NCBI GenBank assembly: GCA_964606505.1
Contig: CAZSGM010000004.1
Coordinates: 1 to 64,000 of the forward strand
DNA: 64,000 nt
Source: CAKVOD01 sp964606505
GTDB lineage: Bacteria; Bacillota; Clostridia; Christensenellales; UBA1242
Direction of reading: 5' to 3'
In this document: positions 55,136-63,088 of the stretch, in pieces
Layout of the letters: each line of letters begins with the position of its first letter
How positions within the stretch are numbered: the stretch's first letter is position 1
The notes under the pieces: model-generated
The model's input: the letters and a program-made list of their open reading frames with translations, nothing else
What the model was told of the DNA's origin: nothing
The model's database searches: none
Program-made: the position numbers and the translations under genes

Positions 55136-56596
55136 TTACAAAAGTGGAGCAAACAGTCTACAGAGCGCCATTTTGAAACGCTTGTACGCTGAAATTTTGT
55201 CGAGTTTATTGAATTCGACGCTATTTTGTGAGTCGGTTTCAAACTGTTCCAGCAATTTTTGCGTAAACTCCTCGCTGTAGATAACTGCGTTGACTTCAAA
55301 GTTTAGGTAAAAGGAACGGTTGTCGCTGTTACAAGTTCCGATTGTGCAAATTTCGTCGTCGATTATCATTGTTTTTGAGTGCAAGAAGCCTTTAAACAAG
55401 CGAACCTTTGCGCCGAGTTCCACAAGTTCGCGGACGTAACTCAGGCTCGCGTTGTAGACGAGTTTTTTGTCGGGAATTTTAGGTATCATTAGTTGCACGT
55501 CAATCCCGCTTGCGATAGCGAGTTTAAGGCTGTCGAGGTAAACTTGGTCGGGCACGAAATACGGCGTTTGGATTTTGATTGATTTTTTCGCCATATTTAT
55601 CATTTTTACGAGTGCGTTTTTAATCTCCGCTTTGTCGCTGCTGGGTCCGCTCGTCAAAATCTGCATTGGGCAGTTACCTTTTGCAGTTTGTTCAGGAAAG
55701 TAGTCTTTCTTTAGGTATTTAAGCGGGTACTTGTTGTCCTTGGTTGAGTAACGCCAATCAGACAGGAAAACGCCCTGCAGGAAGATTACGCTCAAGCCCT
55801 CCACCCTAATATGCGCGTCGCGCCACGGAGCGAGTTTTTTGTCGAAACCCAAGTGGTCTGCGCGCAGGTTTACGCCGCCGACGTAACCAATTTTGCCGTC
55901 GATAACTGCTATTTTGCGGTGGTTTCTGTAGTTCATTTTGAAATTCAACATCTTAAGCGGCAAAATCGGCGGGAAAAACTCGCGGAACTCACCGCCTGCT
56001 TTCATAAACTTCTTGAAGTGGCGACGGCGCGTTTTGATTGAGCCGAGGCTGTCGATTATGATTTTTACCGAAACCCCTTCGCTGAGTTTTTGCGTACAGA
56101 GATTGATAATTTCCTTGCCAAACTTATCGTTTGCCAAAATATAATAGTCGAGATGAATGTGTTTTTTTGCGTTTTTAATGTCGTTTTTTAGCGCCTCAAA
56201 CTTTTTTATCCCGTCGCAAAAGAACTCGACGTCATTCCCGTCGGTGAGCACGCTGTTTGCCCAGCGGTAGTTAAATTTTATCAATTCGTCGTACTTTTTG
56301 ACGAGTTTTTGCGCGTTTTCATCAAAAACATATTGGTGGTTTGCGGCGATTTTCTCCATTTCTTTACGGCTGCCGACGTTTACCATATTTGTGCGTCTTA
56401 TCATTCGGCGTGTTCTGAGCCCCAGCCCGTTGCCGAAGATTATGTACAGCAAAAAGCCGATTATTGGCAGAAACGCCATAACTGACAACCATGCAAAAAC
56501 GCTTTGGGTTGACTTTTTCTCAAAGAAAACCATTGAGATTGCAAGCAAGACGTTTAAGGTTATAACTATTATAGTGATTAATGTTAATGTATCCAT
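55136..56596 (-). CDS. cls: Cardiolipin synthase
   Basis: Phospholipase D-family enzyme that joins two phosphatidylglycerols. 486 residues: two N-terminal transmembrane helices, then two HKD motifs (YRNHRKIAVIDGKIGYVGG near 218-236 and LHSKTMIIDDEICTIGTCN near 402-420). Start: ATG with GAGGAC upstream. Downstream of a DUF6320-like gene and an acyltransferase-like gene, all three probably for membrane lipid or envelope modification. Confidence 0.93.
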   Translation of the reverse strand: MDTLTLITIIVITLNVLLAISMVFFEKKSTQSVFAWLSVMAFLPIIGFLLYIIFGNGLGLRTRRMIRRTNMVNVGSRKEMEKIAANHQYVFDENAQKLVKKYDELIKFNYRWANSVLTDGNDVEFFCDGIKKFEALKNDIKNAKKHIHLDYYILANDKFGKEIINLCTQKLSEGVSVKIIIDSLGSIKTRRRHFKKFMKAGGEFREFFPPILPLKMLNFKMNYRNHRKIAVIDGKIGYVGGVNLRADHLGFDKKLAPWRDAHIRVEGLSVIFLQGVFLSDWRYSTKDNKYPLKYLKKDYFPEQTAKGNCPMQILTSGPSSDKAEIKNALVKMINMAKKSIKIQTPYFVPDQVYLDSLKLAIASGIDVQLMIPKIPDKKLVYNASLSYVRELVELGAKVRLFKGFLHSKTMIIDDEICTIGTCNSDNRSFYLNFEVNAVIYSEEFTQKLLEQFETDSQNSVEFNKLDKISAYKRFKMALCRLFAPLL

Positions 56597-56631
56597 TTTG
56601 TCCTCACTTTATATTGACAAATTGCAGAGTT

Positions 56632-57303
56632 TTAAAACTTGTAGTACTTTTTTATGCTGTTAATCGTTCGTTTGAAGCGAAATAATAACATAAAACCAAA
56701 GCACGCGAGGCACAACAAGAATGCGCTCACGCTTGGCCAATGGACAACGTCCAGCACGTAGCAGTTTAGTATAAACACCACGAGCGACCAAAACAACAAA
56801 AATATTGTCGGCCTTATGTACTCAAAGTTAATGTATCCCTTCCTTAGCGCAAGCACGGCGCAAGTAATCATTTGCGTGAGCAACAACAGTGGGATTGCGT
56901 ACCCAATTCCCCAGCCAAACGTGTGGCTCATCAGTTCAATCGCGAGCAAGAGTTGTGAAACCCCGAGCGTAATGAACTTCATCTGCAGCGCAAACGATGT
57001 TTTGTATCTAATCGGCACGAGCACGACAAGGTGCAGGGCGATTGCTCCTGACAAAACGTACATACTCCACAAACTTTCTATGTCGATTATTAGGTTTGCC
57101 AAAATTGCGACAATGGTCAAGATAACCAGCCCACGCATCAAAATTCCTGCCCTGTGAAAATTCGACTGGTCAAACGCCTTGTAGTCGGGATATTTGTCGC
57201 GTTTGTCGACAATATTGTCGTTGACACAACGCCCACACAGCGGGCAATGCGCTTGGGAAGAGTCAACCGACGTCTTACACCTATCACAAATATTTTTTTC
57301 CAT
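56632..57303 (-). CDS. Zinc-ribbon membrane protein (DUF6320-like)
   Basis: 223 residues. An N-terminal zinc ribbon (CDRCKTSV, CPLCGRCV) is followed by about six transmembrane helices. Such proteins typically lie next to a condensation/acyltransferase-like gene, as here. Function unknown. Start: ATG with AAGGGA upstream. It lies 36 bases before cls. Confidence 0.8.
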   Translation of the reverse strand: MEKNICDRCKTSVDSSQAHCPLCGRCVNDNIVDKRDKYPDYKAFDQSNFHRAGILMRGLVILTIVAILANLIIDIESLWSMYVLSGAIALHLVVLVPIRYKTSFALQMKFITLGVSQLLLAIELMSHTFGWGIGYAIPLLLLTQMITCAVLALRKGYINFEYIRPTIFLLFWSLVVFILNCYVLDVVHWPSVSAFLLCLACFGFMLLFRFKRTINSIKKYYKF

Positions 57304-57494
57304 ATGTTCCCTTTTTATTTTATCGAAAATCTTTATTTTTTATTTATTGATTTCTTAATTATCTATTATTAATTATTCTTTTATTATTATTAAAAAATTC
57401 GTTGTTGTTATAAAAAATTTATTTGTATAAAAATTCGTTTAATTCAGTTTTTATCTAATTTTTAAGTGATTATAATCAAAAAACATTAATTTTA

Positions 57495-58976
57495 TTAATT
57501 ATTTGAATACAATTCAACTTCGACGCCAAGTTCTGCGAGTTTTCTAAAGAAAACTTTTTCAACATTACTTTGTTGTATTCTGCGTGTAAAAGTTATGGTC
57601 GCGGTGCCGTTATACGAACAGACTGCCACGTTTAGCGAGTTTAATTTTGCGCGTCCAATCATAACTTCATAGCCCGTTACAAACTCTTTCATTTCGTCGG
57701 GGACTTTGAGAACGCCGAGGTTGGAGAACGCGGTCGAAAACAGACGCTCGCCGTAGGTATTGAAACTATATTTTAGTGCCAGTTCCTTTACATACAGCGG
57801 CAACAGGCGCACAAAGATGTTTTTCTGCGCAAGGACGTTTGCGTTGATGTTTTTCATTAGGTAGTCCTTATTAATCTCCGCCATACCTGCCTGCGCGACC
57901 TCGATACAGTCTTGCAGCGTTGCGTCAAATTTTTCAAGGCTGAAATTCTTGTACGAGGAGAAGTTGCGCATTGTTTTTGTTTCAAAAAACCTTCTGCAGT
58001 CGATTGGGAGCGAAACCTTTACAGGACGCTTGCGTTTGTGCTCAACTCTATCGACGTTGATGGCGTACAGGAGTGTTGCGAGCAACAGTTCGTTGAGGGA
58101 GCAGCCGTTTTGCTTAGCGGCTTCTTTGAGTTGTGCAACGCTAACTTTGCCAGATGTGAGCATAAGTTTGCCGAGCAGAAGCGGCGTTCCGACGATTTGG
58201 TACGCAGATTTCTCTTTTCGCTTGTTGGTTTCCTTTAGGTCAGCGTATTTGTTGAACGCGTCGGCAGCTTCTTCAGGATCGTAAAAGTCGTTTGGGTTAA
58301 TCATAAAGCTTTTGGCGTCGACCGCTAGCCCGCACTCGCGCGCGTAGTTAATCAGCAAGCAGTTAACAAAACTCAAGCCGCCGTAACCGTCGCAGAGTGA
58401 GTGAAAAAACTCACACGAGACCTTGTTATTGTAGTACAAAACCCTAAACAAGTGCTTATCGCCGCGAAAATCAAAGGTCTGACAGGGATAAAACTTCTCC
58501 ACTTCAACCTTTGGCTCTTTGTTTATGTACTGAAAATAGTACCAGAAAAAGCCCTTGTGTAGTGCCACATTATAATAAGGAAACCTTTGCATTGTCTTGT
58601 TGAGCGCAACCTGCAGTTTCTCGGGGTCGACCGTGTCTGCTAGGTATGCAGAAATACGAAAAATCTCGTTCCATTCGCTGTTTTTAGACGCGGGATAAAT
58701 TAGCGCGGCGTTGTCGAGCGGGAGGCTTGACTCTTGCAGTTGCAAGCGTTCCTCGCGAAGTTTGTTGCGCATTTCAACCTTTTGCTGCTTGAGTTGTTTG
58801 CCCTTCTCCTCGCGTTCCTTGCGCGCGGTTTGCTGAGCCTCGCGTTTTTGTGCCTTTAGTTCGGCACGCTCGGTTTGTTTTTGGCGCTTAGTCTCAATTT
58901 TTAGTAGCTTTTTCTCTTGCTTATGTAGTTTTTTCTTTTCTTTAACAGCTAATTTATCTTTTTCTTTATCTATCAT
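57495..58976 (-). CDS. Condensation/alcohol-acyltransferase-like protein with coiled-coil N-terminus
   Basis: 493 residues. The first 90 are Lys/Glu/Arg/Gln-rich coiled coil. The rest is a chloramphenicol acetyltransferase-like fold: FFHSLCDGYGG near 204 matches the HxxxDG active site, and PVKSLPIDCR-type and ARAKLNS segments fit the alcohol acetyltransferase/condensation superfamily. Acyl substrate unknown. I chose ATG at 58976 (MIDKEKDK, AAGGA upstream) over in-frame starts 27 codons earlier that overlap AT-rich leader. Confidence 0.78.
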   Translation of the reverse strand: MIDKEKDKLAVKEKKKLHKQEKKLLKIETKRQKQTERAELKAQKREAQQTARKEREEKGKQLKQQKVEMRNKLREERLQLQESSLPLDNAALIYPASKNSEWNEIFRISAYLADTVDPEKLQVALNKTMQRFPYYNVALHKGFFWYYFQYINKEPKVEVEKFYPCQTFDFRGDKHLFRVLYYNNKVSCEFFHSLCDGYGGLSFVNCLLINYARECGLAVDAKSFMINPNDFYDPEEAADAFNKYADLKETNKRKEKSAYQIVGTPLLLGKLMLTSGKVSVAQLKEAAKQNGCSLNELLLATLLYAINVDRVEHKRKRPVKVSLPIDCRRFFETKTMRNFSSYKNFSLEKFDATLQDCIEVAQAGMAEINKDYLMKNINANVLAQKNIFVRLLPLYVKELALKYSFNTYGERLFSTAFSNLGVLKVPDEMKEFVTGYEVMIGRAKLNSLNVAVCSYNGTATITFTRRIQQSNVEKVFFRKLAELGVEVELYSNN

Positions 58977-59069
58977 AGCGTTCCTTTTTACGCTTAAGTA
59001 TAACACAAAACTACCCATTTGCAAAACAAATTGCAAAAGCGAAAGCAAAAAACGCACTTATGTTTGATT

Positions 59070-59408
59070 TTTTAGGTTAGCCGTAAGCCGAGTTCTGTCG
59101 AGAGTAATCATCTATCTAGCCTTACTGTCACCAGTAAGTTCAAGCGGTGTAATTCGGAAATCGGACGGACAGCCCTTTGTGATTTCCTACCTTGCATCAG
59201 GTGGGGTTTACAGAATACCTAAGTCGCCATAGGTATTGGTGAGCTCTTACCTCGCCTTTCCACCCTTACCAAAATAAATTTTGGCGGTATATCTCTGTTG
59301 CACTTTCCTTAGAGTTGCCTCCACAAGCCGTTAGCTTGCACCCTGTCCTGCGATGCTCGGACTTTCCTAATTGCTTGCGCAATTCGATTACTTAGCTAGC
59401 CTAAAAAA
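59070..59408 (-). ncRNA. rnpB: RNase P RNA
   Basis: The catalytic RNA of RNase P, which cuts tRNA 5' leaders. The 5' core GAGGAAAGTCCGAGC-type sequence appears as TTAGGAAAGTCCGAGC, followed by GACAGGGTGC. The 3' core is ACAGAACTCGGCTTA. Ends pair as P1 (TTTTTTAGGCTAGC with GGCTAACCTAAAAAA). About 340 nt. It follows no protein gene closely on its strand. Confidence 0.92.
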
Positions 59409-59575
59409 CCAAGCACAAATGCGTTTTTGCGGTTTTAAACTAAGCTATGATAACACATTATCAAAAAAAAGTCAACGTTATGAATAAAATAACGGCCACT
59501 TCCCAGTTTTTGTTAACTATTTCAAAGTTTTCGTCTTTAGTAATTGCGCAAAACATTTAGCACACGCCAAAAACT

Positions 59576-59626
59576 AAAAAACCAAAGGCTCGACGAAGCC
59601 CCAATACTTCGTAAGTCCTTTGGTTA
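59576..59626 (-). terminator. Terminator of the small membrane-protein pair
   Basis: Outer stem AACCAAAGG/CCTTTGGTT and inner stem CGAAG/CTTCG, then six T on the minus strand. Confidence 0.8.
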
Positions 59627-59708
59627 AAATAAAAATTAAATTTTGCAATCTCAATTTGAGTTGCTTATCCTAACATTTTCATTGTGCTAGCAAAAATGCG
59701 CAAATTTG

Positions 59709-60076
59709 TTACATTTCCCTATCATTTTCATCGTTTTTTGCGCAAATTGCAGTGCTTTCAACATTTTGAGCGCACATTTCTTCGTATTCAATCAAACCTT
59801 GCGAGAGCAATGTATCAATCGTGAGCGCGTCTTGAAGTTTCTTGCGCGATTTGTCGAGGTTTATTTTCGCGCAAACTGCACACGCCGCGCCAACTGACAC
59901 GCACAAAGCGGCAGGAACAGCGGCGTCATCACAATACGCAATGAGCGACGCACCTGCCCCCCGACTGCGACGCCTGCCGCAACGCCGAGCACGTTTGAAA
60001 TTTTTGAGTATCTGCACGCCTGTTTTTTCTTATCGTTATACCACTTTAAACCTTCGTTTTGAGCCGCTAAATTCAT
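59709..60076 (-). CDS. Small membrane protein requiring a -1 frameshift at a G6 run
   Basis: ATG at 60076 overlaps the previous stop (ATGA) and gives MNLAAQNEGLKWYNDKKKQ...LGVAAGVAV, then GGGGGG. In the zero frame it reads on for a further 33 poorly composed residues to 59861. A -1 shift at the G6 run (59957-59962) enters the frame that gives GASLIAYCDDAAVPAALCVSVGAACAVC, a membrane segment like that of the upstream partner, and a charged tail to 59709. Either a real programmed or variable shift, a broken gene, or one missing G in the assembly. Confidence 0.55.
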
Positions 60077-60417
60077 AATTCTCTCTCCTCATTTTGCCCC
60101 TTAATATTGTTGCGCTTATTCTTTTCAAACTCTAATCTCGCGTGCAGCACGCCCTCGTTAATGCGCGTCATTCTTTCGTAAACCACATCCAAAAGCAAAC
60201 TTCCGCCCGTGAGGCATAATGCCCCAACTTGCAATGCGCTAACCCCGTCGCCAATTGCCACCGCGCCAGCAACAAATGTTGCGTTGAACGCAAAAAGCCC
60301 CGTTGCGTAAAGCCTCAATGCTTCTGCCGATTTGCGGCACCTAACTGCTTTATTGTAATTCTTTTCAAGAATAACAGTTTGCTTGTGCGCTTCCGCCTTG
60401 TACTCCCTTAAATCCAA
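60073..60417 (-). CDS. Small membrane protein, upstream partner (114 aa)
   Basis: A Lys/Arg-rich N-terminus, then two hydrophobic helices (LYATGLFAFNATFVAGAVAIG, then LQVGALCLTGGSLLLDVVY; about 42-85), then a charged tail. I chose TTG at 60417 (AAGAGGTG upstream) because a promoter overlaps the codons further upstream. Related in layout to the following gene, with which it overlaps by 4 bases. Not recognised. Confidence 0.65.
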   Translation of the reverse strand: MDLREYKAEAHKQTVILEKNYNKAVRCRKSAEALRLYATGLFAFNATFVAGAVAIGDGVSALQVGALCLTGGSLLLDVVYERMTRINEGVLHARLEFEKNKRNNIKGQNEEREL

Positions 60418-60435
60418 AATGCACCTCTTATTGTT

Positions 60436-60464
60436 AGTATAGCAAATTATTAGCGTTTTGTCAA
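60436..60464 (-). promoter_or_regulatory. Consensus promoter of the membrane-protein pair
   Basis: TTGACA, 17 bases, TATACT; start predicted near 60429, 12 bases before the TTG start codon. Confidence 0.8.
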
Positions 60465-60547
60465 CGGCGTGCGACAATATTGCATTGCATAATTATTTTA
60501 CCGTAACACATAATAAATTGATTAAAAACCACTTTGGGAGGCAATAA

Positions 60548-60928
60548 TTGAATACGAACAAAAAACTTAGCGACGCAGGCAGGCGTTTACGTTCGGGTAG
60601 AAACCACAAAAACTGCGAGAACCCTAAAGCAAACGACGGCGCAAACTCTCGCGGCAAAAAAGTCAAAAGATGTTGCGACGACAAAAGCGCAAAAACAAAG
60701 TGCACCCACCCTAACTTAAAGGGGTTGAGACAGCAAAAAAATCCACATAACAAAGAGTTTAACTCAATCGAGCGTTTTGTGCCTTTGCAACAAATAACTG
60801 ACGACTTGCATAAAATGGAAAAGGAAATGAATTCTATTGATTTTTCGTTTTTGGAAGTGGAAAAATTGAACACGCAACTTGAAAACGAGAGTTTGGAACT
60901 GCAGCTAAAGTTTTTACAAGGAGAGTAG
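60548..60928 (+). CDS. Putative antitoxin partner of MazF (126 aa)
   Basis: TTG start with GGGAGG 7 bases upstream; ends one base before the mazF ATG (TAGTATG). The N-terminal 70 residues are basic with several Cys and His (NHKNC, KRCCDD, KCTHP), and the C-terminal 45 are acidic/amphipathic (LHKMEKEMNSIDFSFLEVEK). The layout of a nucleic-acid-binding half and an acidic toxin-binding tail fits an antitoxin, but it is not MazE-like in sequence. Assignment rests on position. Confidence 0.6.
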   Translation: MNTNKKLSDAGRRLRSGRNHKNCENPKANDGANSRGKKVKRCCDDKSAKTKCTHPNLKGLRQQKNPHNKEFNSIERFVPLQQITDDLHKMEKEMNSIDFSFLEVEKLNTQLENESLELQLKFLQGE

Positions 60929-60929
60929 T

Positions 60930-61277
60930 ATGGCGATTAAGAGGGGCGACATTTATTATGCTGACTTAAGCCCAGTTGTTGGCAGCGAGCAAGGCGGAGT
61001 ACGCCCTGTGCTTGTTTTGCAAAACGACGTCGGGAACAAATACGCCCCTACTATAATTGTTGCGGCGATTACTAGCCAACTTGCTAAAGCAAAACTTCCG
61101 ACGCACATCGAACTTGATTCGGCTACATACGGCTTGCCAAAAAACTCCATTATCCTTTGCGAACAACTACGAACGCTTGACAAGCGCCGCCTCGGGCAAC
61201 TCGTTTGCTCGCTCCCACCAAATATGATGACAAAAATCAATTACGCGCTTTGCCTCAGCCTCGGGATGGGCGATTAA
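60930..61277 (+). CDS. MazF/PemK-family endoribonuclease toxin
   Basis: Cuts single-stranded RNA at short motifs. 115 residues with the family pattern IKRGDIYYADLSPVVGSEQG-GVRPVLVLQND, TSQLAKAKLPTHIEL, and ILCEQLRTLDKRRLG; the Arg in GVRPV and Thr in AITS are the expected active-site residues. The sequence is close to EndoA of Bacillus. Start: ATG with AAGGAGAG inside the end of the upstream gene. Confidence 0.92.
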   Translation: MAIKRGDIYYADLSPVVGSEQGGVRPVLVLQNDVGNKYAPTIIVAAITSQLAKAKLPTHIELDSATYGLPKNSIILCEQLRTLDKRRLGQLVCSLPPNMMTKINYALCLSLGMGD

Positions 61278-61473
61278 CTCCACCACCTTGCCGCACTCCA
61301 CTTTAATTTGAAACAATAAAAACTCAATTTTTTGCAATTTAAACCCGCTTTTTGCAAAAAACTTGCAAATTTAACAAACAACGTCGTTAAATTTATAATA
61401 ATTATTTAATTTACGGCTATACAATAAATAACAACTATATCAATCAACTATATATTAAATGTTGAGCAAAAAT

Positions 61474-61516
61474 AAAAAAACTAAGTAATTTAAACACTAA
61501 AATTGCTTAGTTTTTT
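61474..61516. terminator. Terminator between mazF and locus 6
   Basis: AAAAAACTAAGTAATTT / AAATTGCTTAGTTTTTT, one G-U pair, T runs on both strands, so it serves both convergent transcripts. The 200 bases between it and mazF hold nothing I can identify. Confidence 0.8.
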
Positions 61517-61627
61517 AAAATAAATCAGCTTTAAATAAATTGCTTGAGAACACAACCCCAGTATTTGTCATCGCGCCTTTAATTGGTTATATGATTAAAA
61601 TAAATTAATAACTACAATTTTGGTCGG

Positions 61628-62897
61628 TCAAATTATTACGGTTGAATTTATGCGCGGGGTTACGAGTGTGTAGGTTATTGTTTTGTTTGAAAAACTTGTT
61701 ATTTTTAATTTGCGACCGTTAACTTCAACTCCGCTCGTTGGGGTTGCACTAAACTGACCATAGTAACCGAACACAAAGGCGACGGTGTAGGTGTCCCCTG
61801 TTGCTAGTTCGGGCGCGAGTACTTTAAGTTGGTAAGTGGCACTTGTTGGGACGACTTGACAGGTTAGCGTGTCGTTTTTGTAGATGTACATCATATAGTT
61901 TGGTGCAGCCTCACTGTAGTTTGAGCACGTCAAAGTGATTGTTATGACGACTGGCTCCCATTTAGCGTAGAGTGTGATTGTTTCGTATTCGGTGGCGGCG
62001 GAGAGGGTCGTTACTAGATTGCTTGCGGCGCAGGTGGGGTCGTTTAAGTAGTAACCTGCGAACGTGTAGTTTGTTTTGGTGGGCGTATCAAGTGTGGTCG
62101 CCGTTCCGTTAGTATGCCTAGCAGGATAACTACTTGCGTGCGTTCCGCTAAACGCTCCACCGCCCGCGTCCTTGTAAGTGATAGAAATCTGCGGTATTTC
62201 GCTAATTGTTACCAACAAACCGCGACAAGTATTATCCATATATGTACTACTCGCAAAATACTCAAAATCACTCAAACTGTATCCTGTCATTATTGGATTG
62301 GAATCCGTTGCCGTGTAAACATGATCAACATTATTAAAATGAACCGACAATTGAATTTGTTTCCCAATTTGCTCTTGTAATTCCAATATTGGCAACTCAA
62401 TTGAGTTAACAATACTGCTGCCCTCATCAGCATAAATGAACTGAGCAAGACACCCTCTATACGATTCATTAGAGTATGTAAAAGTGTATCCTGAATAATT
62501 TTCAAGTGAATAGTTCAAATCCCAATTCCCGCCAATATCAAATGTTATATCACTATATTGATCAACTTGAATTGCCACATAATACCATGTCCGCCCCACT
62601 GGGGGGGCGGCGTCGACGCGGGAGGTAGCGGCAGGAGCAAAAAGGTTTAAGTTCAAAATAGAAAAAAGGCAAACAAAAATTATTGCCGCAATTGAAACAA
62701 ATATATTTTTATATCTAGCATTTAAAGGAATATTATTTTTATTATATTTGCGCGATTTTAGGCGCGCAGATGACTGTGGATAACTTTTACCGACTTTTTC
62801 ATTTTTTGCAGGATAGCTGTCATTTTCAGCGGTTATCCTGCTGTTTTTTGCGGCTTTATATGCCCCCCCCCCCCCATTTAGTTAAGTACTTAACCAT
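61628..62897 (-). CDS. Phase-variable locus 6: exported InlB-repeat protein, frame OFF
   Basis: ATG at 62897 (AGGAG upstream) gives MVKYLTKW, then G13; stops at TAA after 13 codons. With 12 (or 15) G it encodes 422 residues: a basic N-terminus with NDSYP (shared with locus 1), a transmembrane segment (IFVSIAAIIFVCLFSIL), a beta-rich region, one InlB/Listeria-Bacteroides repeat (YTFAGYYLNDPTC...LYAKWEP), and the C-terminal domain ending PRINSTVII. The TTG at 62656 has no ribosome site and lies within the membrane segment, so the upstream start is the credible one. Confidence 0.8.
62863..62875 (-). repeat. Poly-G tract (13 G on the coding strand), locus 6
   Basis: After ATG and GTTAAGTACTTAAC. 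13 G gives GGC ATA TAA. 12 G gives GCA TAT AAA and the long frame. Confidence 0.95.
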
Positions 62898-62956
62898 TTT
62901 TTTTGTATCTCCTATCAATCAATTTTTAAACAAATTTCCCTTTGTTTATCTTTTTT

Positions 62957-62985
62957 AGTTTACCACATTAATAAAAAAATATCAA
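62957..62985 (-). promoter_or_regulatory. Promoter of locus 6, nested in the upstream terminator
   Basis: TTGATA, 17 bases (seven T ... TGTGG), TAAACT. The -35 box lies in the 3' arm of the terminator stem. Confidence 0.7.
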
Positions 62986-63014
62986 ATGTTTTTTTGCGCA
63001 TTTGATATTTTTTT
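62973..63014 (-). terminator. Terminator downstream of the VirB4-like gene
   Basis: A 16-bp A/T-rich stem AAAAAAATATCAAATG with its complement, 10-base loop, T7. Confidence 0.8.
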
Positions 63015-63088
63015 AATCAATTAAAATTTGTTAAAAGTAAACTCTTTGTATGATTAAACTGTTTTACAATGATTTATAAACTTATTAA

